Shown: positions 53,840-63,794 of the stretch, in pieces | Position numbering within the stretch: the stretch's first letter is position 1 | Layout: every line of letters begins with the position of its first letter | NCBI GenBank assembly: GCA_012845835.1 | Contig: JABAKD010000008.1 | Coordinates: forward strand, 11,553,060 to 11,617,059 | Reading direction: 5' to 3' | DNA from: Undaria pinnatifida | Taxonomy: Eukaryota; Sar; Phaeophyceae; Laminariales; Alariaceae | Length of the DNA stretch: 64,000 nt | Program-made: the position numbers and the translations under genes | The notes under the pieces: generated by a model | Database searches by the model: none | What the model was told of the DNA's origin: nothing | The model's input: the letters and a program-made list of their open reading frames with translations, nothing else

Positions 53840-54200
53840 GTATTGTATTTGTCCGTTTGACCACTTGCAAAAGGTTAACCAATTGCCTACCCAAAGTAAG
53901 CACTATAACACTCCCCCCCCCCCCCTGAAACGGCGGGATGATAGCAGGTCGGACGGATATACATACGTACATACATACGGGCGGGCCTGTGGTCAATAGC
54001 CAAGCGGTTTCATTTCCTGGGGATACACCCGGTGGGAGAGTATTCTTTTTCACAAAGTTCGACATGGGGAAAGTCTGAAAAACTTTATTGTTGGCGGATC
54101 TGGTGGGATTTGAAACCACGACCCGGAAAAAAAAACATGGTCCTGCCGACGACGCAATTTGTTAAGGTATTGGTGGGGTATTAGTCCGTGTCCTGCCGTC
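53840..54200 (-). repeat. reverse copy of the tRNA-module repeat at 46330-46710
   Basis: GGGGTATTG...GTCCGTTTGACCACTTGCAA, CCTGAAACGGCGGGATGATA, GTTTCATTTCCTGGGGATAC, then a decayed B box (GGTGGGATTTGAAACCACGA) and ATGGTCCTGCCGACGACGC. Order and orientation mirror 46330-46710. Confidence 0.7.
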
Positions 54201-54224
54201 GACGCCACATGTATTGTAAGACTA

Positions 54225-54500
54225 GGGGGGCTGTTGCAGACACAGGCCACCCTTTGGAGGTTTCTGTACTAGGCAGGTTCCACGTTGGTCACTCACTTGT
54301 ACTAGATTTTAAGCTCTTGTATTAGTTCCACACTCGCCACGGACGAACTGAATAGTGTGCGATTCCGCGAGACGAAAAAAAGCATCATCCCCTTTTTTCC
54401 TATACGCACATGCCTTCAAAGGCATGTGAAACCCTTTTACATCCAGCCTTGTCCCACATATTACGCCTTGTTAGGCTCCCAGGGGAATACCATAACACTA
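54225..54500 (+). repeat. interspersed repeat, copy 1 (GACACAGGCCACCCTTTG family)
   Basis: GACACAGGCCACCCTTTGGA, TTAGTTCCACACTCGCCACG, GACGAACTG, CCTATACGCACATGCCTTCA, TTACGCCTTGTTAGGCTC. Two further copies in the same orientation: 57186-57420 and 59047-59260. Confidence 0.8.
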
Positions 54501-54505
54501 GCCCA

Positions 54506-54528
54506 CCCTAACCCTAACCCTCTAACCC
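54506..54528. repeat. short interstitial telomere-like motif
   Basis: CCCTAACCCTAACCC followed by TCTAACCC at the end of the repeat above. Only about three units, so this is not a telomere. Confidence 0.5.
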
Positions 54529-54529
54529 G

Positions 54530-55298
54530 TACGAAATATGCATGTCGGAGTTCCCCCTGCTAATAGTGACGGTCACAGGGGTGAAATGGTTGAAAAACAC
54601 AACAATAATGTGTGTCACTGAAGACGGGCCAAGCAGCAAACTCGTACGAGTAAAACACATGAACAAAAAAAAAAGGGGGCTGCTGTTAGTTTATGCGTTG
54701 GTTTATGCCTGCGCACAAGTCCGATGTATGATGTGTATGACTGCATAGAATCTACGGAGATGGTAGAGTGGAGCTATTGATATGATTGGCGGTCCCAATC
54801 TTGGATATGTTCGAGTTGAGCCCCCTTTGGCGCAGTGTACTAGTGCTACTGTTGTTGTTACTCAGTCTGCTGTTTCGTTTTCTTCGGGAGGGCGTGCATG
54901 TTCAGAGTGGCCTCCGGGACTTCGGTACTTTAATATATATTCTGTCTTCTTATCTTCTCCTCCGCCTGATGGTCCCTCGTCGGGTACCGAGGTCAATCTC
55001 CCCGTGAGCCACCCTACGCCGGGCATACAGATTGTCGATTATGCTAGCATGATCGTACGATAAGACGACTTGTGCCTTCGGACGTAGAGTGCTCTGAGGA
55101 GCCCGGGATGCTTCAGACTTCGAGCAACCTCCTTGCCCGAGCTGAGCCGACCCGGCAATATTCACGGATCCAGAAACGAACATAGAGGGTCAGGTCCGTT
55201 GATGACCTGTGACCCGTGCCAACTCTTTCCGCAAAACAAATGACGTTGTACATGTCATCTGACCCGACCCGAACCGATCCGACCCGATGAGTCAGTGC
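54530..55298. other. no supported gene
   Basis: Frames of 70-95 codons on both strands without motifs. A degenerate (GACCC/GATCC)n tract ends it at 55261-55288. Confidence 0.4.
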
Positions 55299-55380
55299 TA
55301 TAAGGCTTAATTTGGGTAAGCTATTGGTTAACCTTTTGCAAATGGTCAAACGGACTGATACCCCACTAAATACCTTAACA
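55299..55380 (+). repeat. solo TTTGGGTAAGCTATTGGTTAA repeat fragment
   Basis: TATAAGGCTTAATTTGGGTA to CAAATGGTCAAACGGACTGA and ATACCCCACTAA, the same as the segments flanking the tRNA-like module at 46330-46710. Confidence 0.75.
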
Positions 55381-55644
55381 TCAGGCAGTCAGTCCCCCCG
55401 TGAGTCAGATAACAGCGATCATGGTATAACCGCGCTGCTTTGTACGTAGTGCATGCGATCAACAGCGATCCGTAATTTGAACAACACCCCCCCCCCCCCC
55501 CTCACCCCGACAAAAGGCTGCCACTATCGTAACACGCTTCCTTCCCTCCTATCTCTTCAAAATTAGCATGCAATGCATGTATTATAGTGCTAAGGCGCGG
55601 CCTTGGAAGGCCGGTATTTACCTGCTTTTCGATACGAGGTAATT

Positions 55645-55858
55645 GGCGGTTTTCGTGTGATATCATACGAGGATGATCGAGAATGAATGGTGTTTTGTTG
55701 GCCGTTTTCGTGTGTGTGATATCATACGAGGATGATCGAGAATGATGTTTTGTTGGCCGTTTTCGTGTGATATCATACGAGGATGATCGAGAATGAAATG
55801 GTGTTTTGTTGGCCGTTTTCGTGTGATATCATACGAGGATGATCGAGAATGGTGTTTT
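55645..55858 (+). repeat. four tandem copies of a roughly 52-bp unit
   Basis: Unit: GGCCGTTTTCGTGTGATATC then ATACGAGGATGATCGAGAAT and GGTGTTTTGTT. The copies differ by small indels (GTGT or AATG). Confidence 0.88.
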
Positions 55859-55970
55859 CCATTCGGGAGAGTCAGGAGACGGAGAGGCTCGTACGACGTG
55901 CCTCCCGTCCCACGGTGTTTGTCGTCACGATCCCCTGAGGGAATCAGAACAATTTTACAAGCTGCTTTTC

Positions 55971-56207
55971 TCTAGCTTCCGCTTGCTGAGCTGTATGTAA
56001 GGCGAGTAACACCGAGGACATACTCGTATGATGTCCGACTTGGCCGACCTGCAGGGATGCTCTGTCTCACCCCTCTACCCTCTACTAATAGCTTTCTCTA
56101 ACTTCCGCTTTACTGAGCTGTATGTAAGGTGAGTAATACCGAGGACACATGATGTCTGACTTGGCCGACCTGCAGGGATGCTCCGTCTCACCCCTCTACT
56201 AATAGCA
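55971..56207 (+). repeat. two tandem copies of a roughly 118-bp unit
   Basis: The unit starts CTAGCTTCCGCTT(G/T), contains GAGCTGTATGTAAGG and GACTTGGCCGACCTGCAGGG, and ends ACCCCTCTACTAATAGC. Confidence 0.85.
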
Positions 56208-56257
56208 ACTTGACAAATGGCGTCGTCGGCAGGACTTGAAACAAATTAACAATAATA

Positions 56258-56336
56258 GTCCGTCCGTCCGTCCGTCCGTCCGTCCGTCCGTCCGTCCGTC
56301 CGTCCGTCCGTCCGTCCCCGGATGGACGGACGGACG
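56258..56336. repeat. (TCCG)n microsatellite ending in its own inverse
   Basis: About 15 TCCG units, then CCCCGGATGGACGGACGGACG, so the right end can pair with the preceding repeat as a hairpin. It abuts the MITE at 56338. Confidence 0.8.
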
Positions 56337-56337
56337 C

Positions 56338-56652
56338 GTGCTACGATAGAGGTACGAGCGCTTGTCGTCTGAAATGGTTATTTCTGAATGACGGGGCTCC
56401 TTATTAACCCAAAATCGTCGGAAATATAATAAATGAGTTATTTGTAGGCCATTTGTTTTTTCTTTTCGTGGGATTCTCGTTCTATTATATGCACCTAGTA
56501 GGCCATGGGATTTTTCATCTATTGTTATTGGCAGTAGTACTATTTTTGTTGTTGTTCAATTCAGTTTTTCGGTCAAGAAGGACGTGTCTTAAGCTCCCAA
56601 GTTGACGAAAACCTCAGAAAAAAACGTGATGTGCACCTCTATTATCGTAGCG
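56338..56652 (+). mobile_element. MITE of the GTGCTACGATAGAGG family, copy 2
   Basis: The left GTGCTACGATAGAGGTACGA and the right GTGCACCTCTATTATCGTAGC are inverses. Interior collinear with 50692-50988. Confidence 0.8.
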
Positions 56653-56659
56653 AGAGCGT

Positions 56660-57185
56660 CTGCGTACCTACCTGGTTGTGTCGAGACCGCTGCCCCTTGC
56701 TTCCCTGGAACAGTCGAGCCTGGGCGATTTTTACCGGTGGGGAGGCACAGGAAGGAATAGATACGAAGGTGGGGCCTAGGAGCTGCTAGACTTCGTGCAC
56801 AGGATGAAAGGCTACTGAGCCCATTTCCAACTCACATAATTCCACAGTCTACTTCCCAAGTGTTTTGTCCCCGTATCGGGAGCGCGGTGCTAAAAGAGGG
56901 TTAAAACGCTTTTACAGCTGGAAGCCCGGTTTGGGGACAAAATTACTTGAAACTTGTATACGGAAGGAGTGTTAGGGCTCTAAAGGGGTTAAAGGTAGGG
57001 GGGGACGGGGACGGGGGTAGGTCGCGTTTTAAGGCCAATGTTTTCATCAGGTCCGTGGACCACTCACTCGCGGTTCGCGCTAATAGCAGGCTGTTGCTTA
57101 TCTGGTACCTGGTACCGTACTTTATCGTTTTTTTATATACGCACCACCATAATATAAGGAGGGAGCGCTGGTATGATATGATTAA
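56660..57185. other. no gene; AACCCNTTT repeat fragments
   Basis: 56815-56900 matches the CCAAGTGTTTTGTCCCCG...CGGTGCTAAAAG(A/G)GGTT unit also near 50640-50690 and inverted at 17555-17610. 56935-56995 carries the GTGTTAGGGCTCTAAAGGGG edge. Confidence 0.5.
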
Positions 57186-57420
57186 GGGCTGAGACAGACA
57201 CAGGCCACCCTTTGCAGGTTTCTCTACTAGGCAAGTCTCACGTTTTGTCTCTCGCTTGTACTAGATTATAAGCTCTTATCTTGTATTAGTTCCACACTCG
57301 CCACGGACGAACTGCATAGTGTTCAGCATCCTCTTTTTCCTATACGCACATGCCTTCAAAAGGCATGTTGAAACCCTTTTATATCCAGCCGTATCCCATC
57401 TCTTACGCCTTGTTAGGCTC
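57186..57420 (+). repeat. GACACAGGCCACCCTTTG repeat, copy 2, running into the gap
   Basis: Collinear with 54225-54480 and interrupted by the N run at 57421. Because the assembly breaks inside this repeat, collapse of similar copies is a likely cause of the gap. Confidence 0.8.
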
Positions 57421-57920
57421 NNNNNNNNNNNNNNNNNNNNNNNNNNNNNNNNNNNNNNNNNNNNNNNNNNNNNNNNNNNNNNNNNNNNNNNNNNNNNNNN
57501 NNNNNNNNNNNNNNNNNNNNNNNNNNNNNNNNNNNNNNNNNNNNNNNNNNNNNNNNNNNNNNNNNNNNNNNNNNNNNNNNNNNNNNNNNNNNNNNNNNNN
57601 NNNNNNNNNNNNNNNNNNNNNNNNNNNNNNNNNNNNNNNNNNNNNNNNNNNNNNNNNNNNNNNNNNNNNNNNNNNNNNNNNNNNNNNNNNNNNNNNNNNN
57701 NNNNNNNNNNNNNNNNNNNNNNNNNNNNNNNNNNNNNNNNNNNNNNNNNNNNNNNNNNNNNNNNNNNNNNNNNNNNNNNNNNNNNNNNNNNNNNNNNNNN
57801 NNNNNNNNNNNNNNNNNNNNNNNNNNNNNNNNNNNNNNNNNNNNNNNNNNNNNNNNNNNNNNNNNNNNNNNNNNNNNNNNNNNNNNNNNNNNNNNNNNNN
57901 NNNNNNNNNNNNNNNNNNNN
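57421..57920. other. assembly gap (500 N)
   Basis: Exactly 500 unknown bases, probably a scaffold spacer. The right flank starts in G-rich low-complexity sequence unrelated to the left flank. Confidence 0.98.
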
Positions 57921-58125
57921 AGATGGGGGGGGGGGGAGATGAGTGGGGGGGGGAGGAGGGAGGGGAAGACGAGGGGCGGCGGGGGAGGAGGGGGGGGGAG
58001 ACGGAGGGTGGGGGGGAGACGGGGGGCGGGGGGGGGAGGGGGGGGGCGTGGAGGGGGTGAGGGGGGAAGGCGGGGGGTGTCAGCGACAGGGGGATGTTTT
58101 GGGGAGGAGGGGGGGCGTGCTCATT
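57921..58125. repeat. G-rich low-complexity tract
   Basis: GGGGGGAG/GGGGCG-type sequence. Gly/Arg-rich frames over it are not genes. Confidence 0.85.
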
Positions 58126-58648
58126 TGTCACCTGCCTTAGTCATTTGGCCGCTGACCACGCCTCTCTTTCAACTCCTAATTAGAGACACCCTCCAACCTT
58201 TCCACGTGTTACATTGTATTGTTTCGTGTTTGCTTATCGTATCCCCTTTCTGTTTCGCCATTTTTTGTGTGTGGCCACCATCTGTCTCCTAGGATAGCGA
58301 CCATTCTTTCGCTATTTTCTAGCTCACCAAAACTTGTCCATGTCACACGTCATGTCTCCCCCCAACACATCTCGTTCCTCCTTGGTGGGGTATCTCACGT
58401 TCTCCCGCTATGTGAATTCTACTGTTTTTTTTGCTTTGCCGCAAGGGCATATATGTGCACCTTCCTTCTCCTCCTCCTCCGGACTACTGCCATGCCTCTG
58501 TATTTTTTTTCTGGCAGGTCCAGGCTCCCTACACACAAAACTATCAGTAATTTGGCATTGTCCATTGGGCCGTGTCAATATGCCTTTCAGTCCGATCTCT
58601 TCTCGATTTGGGAAGGAGGCGTGTGCTCACTTTGGAGGAGGGGGAGGG
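58126..58648. other. no supported gene
   Basis: T/C-rich sequence; a 151-codon frame here has no family signal. The opening CTCATTTGTCACCTGCCTTA, GTCATTTGGCCG is repeated at 58783-58820. Confidence 0.4.
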
Positions 58649-58782
58649 GGGGGATGTTAAAGGGGGGATGTTAAGGGGGCGATGTTAAGGGGGGGATGTT
58701 AAGGGGGGGATGTTAAGGGGGGATGTTAAGGGGGGGATGTTAAGGGGGGGATGTTAACGGGGGGGATGTTAACGGGGGGGGG
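58649..58782. repeat. tandem repeat of (G)nATGTTAA, 13-14-bp unit
   Basis: Nine or so units of a G6-8 run plus ATGTTAA (ATGTTAAC in the last ones), flanked on both sides by a CTCATTTGT...CCTTAGTCATTTG sequence. Confidence 0.88.
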
Positions 58783-59046
58783 TACTCATTTGTTGCTTGC
58801 CTTAGTCATTTGACCGTTGAAGACGCATCCCCTTGGAGGGGGGGGGGGGCGTATGTGTTCGGGGGGGTATGGGGGGGTATGGGGGGGGGAGGATATTCCT
58901 TCCTTCCTTCCTTTCTTCCTTCCGTCCTTCGTTCCGTTCAGAATGAGCTTTGTTGTGATGTTTGACCTAAGGTGTTGTCGGAAGAAGAGCCACCGTCGCT
59001 GCTGTTGCTGCTTCTAAAACTACTGCTGGTTCTAAGGCATTAGCCT

Positions 59047-59260
59047 GATACAGGTACAAGCCACTTCCATGCAGGTAGCTCTTCTAAGCAGGCTCCACGA
59101 TGTTCGCTCACGATATTCCCACCGCCACGGAACGAACCGGCGCGATCATGCGACGAGATGATGCCAGCTAGTTCATGATCCCCCTTTCTTCTATACGCAC
59201 ACGCCTTGAAGACACTTGAAACCCTTTCATCCCATATCCACGCACACCCACGTCATCCTG
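59047..59260 (+). repeat. GACACAGGCCACCCTTTG repeat family, diverged copy 3
   Basis: GATACAGGTACAAGCCACTT, GCAGGCTCCACG, CGCCACGGAACGAACC, TTCTATACGCACACGCCTTG, GAAACCCTTTCATCC. Collinear with copies 1 and 2 but more diverged. Confidence 0.6.
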
Positions 59261-59277
59261 GATATCCTTCGCACCAA

Positions 59278-59667
59278 AGAGTTTTCGGAAAAATGGGAAC
59301 GGAACCTAGAATGAGAACCAAGCGTTATCTCCAGAACCATGTGGTGTATCAGAGAACCAAAATGATCCTGCGAAACCCCTTGGCCAGCCCTGTGAGAGGA
59401 GCTCGTCAGAACGGGCATGCTCCATCTCGTGCCTTCGGGTGGGCGCAAAAGGCGATATACTCTGGCTCTATTGTGATTTCTCTAGATGCTGGCTACCGAG
59501 GCGATGCCCAGGGCTTCCAGCCTGAGCGACAGCTCAATCGAAGGCTGCTGTACAGCCCCACAGGACTGTCAATTTTATTTTTTTGGAGTTGTACACAATT
59601 GGTTTGCTTTCGCAAAAAAAACGTCCGTTCTCATTTTAGGCTCCGTTCCCATTTTTCCGAAAACTCT
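59278..59667. mobile_element. 390-bp element with roughly 45-bp terminal inverted repeats
   Basis: The left end AGAGTTTTCGGAAAAATGGG then AACGGA(G)CCTA(G/A)AATGAGAAC is matched inverted at 59622-59667 (ending CCCATTTTTCCGAAAACTCT). Flanking duplication is not clear. A long frame runs through it but crosses the repeat ends and has no family motif. Confidence 0.72.
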
Positions 59668-59879
59668 AGCCTTTTGCTGGGCCCCCCAAGAGGGGATACT
59701 ATAATAACACCTGCATGTGTGGCAAAAGGCAACCACGGCTTTCCGTCAGAGCGCTTCGCAAGCAGGCATACATGTTTTAGTTTTGTTATTCTTCATCCTT
59801 TTTATTACCCTTGCACTACTCTCGCCCTCCCTCCCAGTAGTGGCTCAGATCCGGGGTCACATAGCGGGCCCTCCTCCCC

Positions 59880-60115
59880 CCTCCCCACCAAGGTACGTTC
59901 CTTCAGTTTTCTCGCAAGAAGAATTCAGCATTTTCTTCCCTCGTCGACTCGCGTCGAATTGTGCCTACCCAAGCTGCTGGGCGTTCTCAGCCCAGGTTGA
60001 TCCTTTTTCTGCATTTTTGGAAAGAAATTCAAAATCTCACAATGGTGGGAATCGAACTCATCGACCAACGCGAGTAGTATTCGAGGGTAACCACTAGACA
60101 GCCGGGGCGACCGGC
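59880..60115 (-). mobile_element. tRNA-derived SINE-like element
   Basis: On minus it starts GCCGGTCGCCCCGGCTGTCT, with A-box-like TGTCTAGTGGTTA and B-box-like GAGTTCGATTCCCACC about 45 bases later. The body contains AATTCGACGCGAGTCGACGA, shared with 50150-50170. The 5' end CCGGTCGCCCCGG is shared with the SINEs at 5617 and 21389, although the body differs. Confidence 0.62.
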
Positions 60116-60471
60116 TAATACTCCTGTACCTCTTACTCGTATGACAAAAAAGACGACCAGGCGTTTTGTTTTCGGCGCCGCGTAGCTACGAGCCAACCAT
60201 TCCACACGGCGGTTTCGTAGGGTAAGAACAAAAAAAGAAAAAGCAGCACGACACATGACCCAGGTTAAGACCGCGAAAGGAATGGGGGCGGGGGGGGGGG
60301 GGGGGGCGTCGCTCGAGCGAGTGACCCCCAGCCACCGCAACCCCCCCCCCCCCCCGCCAAAAGAGAAAAAAAATAACCCCCTATCGTAGCGAGAGCCTGA
60401 CAGCAGGGAGGGGCGGATCGGCCTGTAGCGCCTACATAAGTGACATACCCAGCAAATGTTCCGGAGGGGGC

Positions 60472-60950
60472 GTGCTACGATATAAGAGGCATAAAAAGGG
60501 TATTACCTCTTTTTGGCTAAAACGTTTTCTGAACATTGAGACGGGAGCTCACTTATTAACCCAAAAGTTGCCGGGAAAAAAAAACTCCTTTTTGTTTTTC
60601 AAGAAGTGTTTTTGTTTGTATATATAGGCCGTGGGGTTTTGACGCGCGTGCTACGATAGAGGCCTATTAAGGTATACCTCTTTTTGGCTGAAACGGTTTT
60701 CTAAATGACTGGGCTCCTAAACCCCAAAATTGTTTGAAGTGAGAGAGTTTTTTTTTGGCATGATTTTCTCGTCTTATACCTATCTAGGCCATATATATGT
60801 GTGTATATATATGGGATATTTCATTCGGTATACGAGCAGTTTCTATTTTTCTCCAAAAATCAGTTTTTAGGAGAGATGTTAAGCCCCCAAATCGAGGACA
60901 TACCTCAGAAAAAAAAGTGGTGTGCACTGCATGCAGCTCTATCGTAGTAC
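60472..60950 (+). mobile_element. nested MITEs of the GTGCTACGATAGAGG family
   Basis: A left part of one copy (60472-60647: GTGCTACGATATAAGAGGC ... TAGGCCGTGGGGTTTTGACG) is interrupted by a full copy (60648-60950) with GTGCTACGATAGAGGCC at the left and GCTCTATCGTAGTAC at the right. A further right-end fragment (CTATCGTAGCGAGAGC) is at 60381-60396. Confidence 0.7.
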
Positions 60951-61029
60951 GCGTCTTTTTTTCATCGGTTTTTCATTTTTCAGCTTTACGCTGCTAGGCC
61001 AAGGGGGTACGGCATGCTATCTGTAGTGG

Positions 61030-61803
61030 GGATGTTATGATGATATTATGATGATGTTATGATGATGTTAAGATGATGTTATGTGATGATGCTATGATGA
61101 TGTTATGATGATGTTATGATGATGTTATGATGATGATGTTATGATGATGATGTTATGATGATGTTATGATGATGTTATGATGATGTTATGATGATGTTAT
61201 GATGATGATGCTATGATGATGTTATGATGATGTTATGATGGTGTTATGATGGTGTTATGATGATGTTATGATGATGATGTTATGATGATGTTATGATGAT
61301 GTTATGATGATGTTGTATGATGATGTTATGATGATGTTATGATGATGTTATGATGATGTTATGATGATGTTATGATGGTGTTATGATGATTTTATGATGG
61401 TGTTATGATGATGTTATGATGATGTTATGATGGTGTTATGATGATGTTATGATGATGTCATGATGCTGATATGATGATGATGGTATGATGATGACATGAT
61501 GATGTTATGATGATGTTATGATGATGTTATAATGATGTTATAATGATGCTATGATGATGTTATGATGATGTTATGATGATGATGTTATGATGATGTTATG
61601 ATGATGTTATGATGGTGCTATAATGATGTTATGATGATGTTATGATGATGTTATGATGATGATGCTATGATGATGTTATGATGATGTTATGATGATGATG
61701 TTATGATGATGTTATGATGATGTTATGATGATGTTATGATCATGTTATGATGATGTTATGATGGTGTTATGATGATGTTATGATGATGATGATGTTATGA
61801 TAT
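61030..61803. repeat. (ATGATGTT)n microsatellite/minisatellite, about 775 bp
   Basis: The basic unit ATGATGTT alternates with 11-base units with an extra ATG, with scattered GTG, CTA and TAATG variants. Despite the length, no long frame runs through it on +. Confidence 0.95.
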
Positions 61804-63185
61804 GTACCCGCATCTTCACTACTACTGGGTTAAAGCCGCTCGCACCAGTGACTCTGCACTACCTTTCTCACTGCTGTTGTTCTATATTTAGGCCATATTG
61901 TTGTTTTGGCGCAGCGTCGCTTACCGCTCCTCCATTCGTTGAGGGTTTGGTTTCACATCGCAAAAATTATAACAGCACGAGAGCTTAAAGCAAAGACCGC
62001 GCAAAGGAAAAGAGGGGGGGGGGTGTCATCCGCGCGAATCGCCCCGAGCCACAGAAAAAAAATGGCCCCAAGAGTAGCCTTGGTCTCTATAAATCGGTTT
62101 TTGGGATGAGGTGTATACGTAGTGGATCTACATAATAGTGCACCGGGTTATCCAGCCGTGCCACGCGGCTTTCACCGGGGCTGCTGTGTCGGAGACAGGC
62201 AACATATTCAACCGGCCGGCACCATGGGGAAGAGAACCCCCCCCCCTCCCCCCCGACTGAACCGCTACATGAGTGATTACGTATGTACACGAGACATCCC
62301 ACGGGAAGAGGGGTTGTGTTATAAGGCTCAGTTTGGGTAAGCTGTTGGTTAACCTTTTGCAAGTGGTCAAACCAGTTGCGACTTTTTCGGTGGGGGGCAA
62401 ACGTTTTGCTGGCCGGTTGAGCGCACTCAAGAACAACGTGGAGCTATCGGTGTAAAGGTGTACGGCAATTCCTACTAGTTTTTGCTTGCTTTTAGGACTA
62501 CGTATAGCGCGCATAATGAAAAAAGTTGGTCGCGGTGTGCAGCGAGAAGACGGACTGTCTTCGAGAGGGCGTGTTTCGGGCATAAAGGTTGTTGAGTTAC
62601 TGTCTTCAAAGGCGCGTTTTCGGGTGTAAAGGTTATTGAGACTGTCTTCGAAGGCGTGTTTTTGGAGGGTAAGGTTATTGAGACCTCCTCACGTTAAGAG
62701 TGCTCATCGGATTTTTTTTTTTTTTGCAAGCACCCCCTAAGGTGGGATGTCTCATACGTACATACGTCGTTTTGTACGGTACGCGCACAGCACCTTAACG
62801 TACGCTACGGTAAGAGCTCACGTTACCGCGCAGCCGAGCCTTCTGCTGATCCCAAAACCTGCGCTCCGTTCGTCTCGAGGGGGAGCGGTCGGGGATGCGC
62901 GACCGGAGGTGGGGAGCTAACGTCGGCAGGCCGCCCTCTGTGGCCATGCCAAAAACAACAAAGATAGAAGTGATAAATGAGTACATCGGTTCGAGTTACG
63001 GACAAGAAAGCGACAAGGGGGGAAGGGGGGGGGGGCAGAGGGAAGGGGAGGAGGGAGAAAGGGAAGGGGAGAGGGGGGGAAGGGGGGGTACCGGGGGAGA
63101 GGAGAGGAGCGGAGAGGGGCGAAGGAGGGGGGACGGCGGGGGGAGAGGAAGAGAGGGACGGCGGGAGGGGAGGGAAAGAGAGGGA
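61804..63185. other. no supported gene; repeat fragments
   Basis: 62318-62371 is another TATAAGGCTCAGTTTGGGTA repeat fragment. 62520-62690 has three loose tandem units with GACTGTCTTC(A/G)A(A/G)(A/G)GCG. Short frames have no motifs. Confidence 0.5.
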
Positions 63186-63794
63186 CGGGGGGGGGAGGGA
63201 GGGAGGGAGGGAGGGAGGGAGGGAGGGAGGGAGGGAGGGAGGGAGGGAGGGAGGGAGGGAGGGAGGGAGGGAGGGAGGGAGGGAGGGAGGGAGGGAGGGA
63301 GGGAGGGAGGGAGGGAGGGAGGGAGGGAGGGAGGGAGGGAGGGAGGGAGGGAGGGAGGGAGGGAGGGAGGGAGGGAGGGAGGGAGGGAGGGAGGGAGGGA
63401 GGGAGGAGGGAGGGAGGGAGGGAGGGAGGGAGGGAGGGAGGGAGGGAGGAGGGAGGGAGGGAGGGAGGGAGGGAGGGAGGGAGGGAGGGAGGGAGGGAGG
63501 GAGGGAGGGAGGGAGGGAGGGAGGGAGGGAGGGAGGGAGGGAGGGAGGGAGGGAGGGAGGGAGGGAGGGAGGGAGGGAGGGAGGGAGGGAGGAGGGAGGG
63601 AGGGAGGGAGGGAGGGAGGGAGGGAGGGAGGGAGAGGGAGAGAGGGAGAGAGGGAGGGAGGGAGGGAGGGAGGGAGGGAGGGAGGGAGGGAGGGAGGGAG
63701 GGAGGGAGGGAGGGAGGGAGGGAGGGAGGGAGGGAGGGAGGGAGGGAGGGAGGGAGGGAGGGAGGGAGGGAGGGGAGGGAGGGAGGGGAGGGAG
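63186..63794. repeat. (GGGA)n microsatellite, about 600 bp
   Basis: Nearly pure GAGG/GGGA with rare three-base slips and one GAGA-rich patch (63632-63650). Gly/Arg/Glu and Pro/Ser/Leu frames of over 260 codons on both strands are artefacts. Confidence 0.95.

Noticed and set aside
54506-54528. true telomere
   Set aside because: Only about three imperfect units, inside an interspersed repeat and followed by unrelated sequence.
57319-58131. frames spanning the N run
   Set aside because: Most of their length is unknown sequence, and the flanks are a repeat and a G tract.
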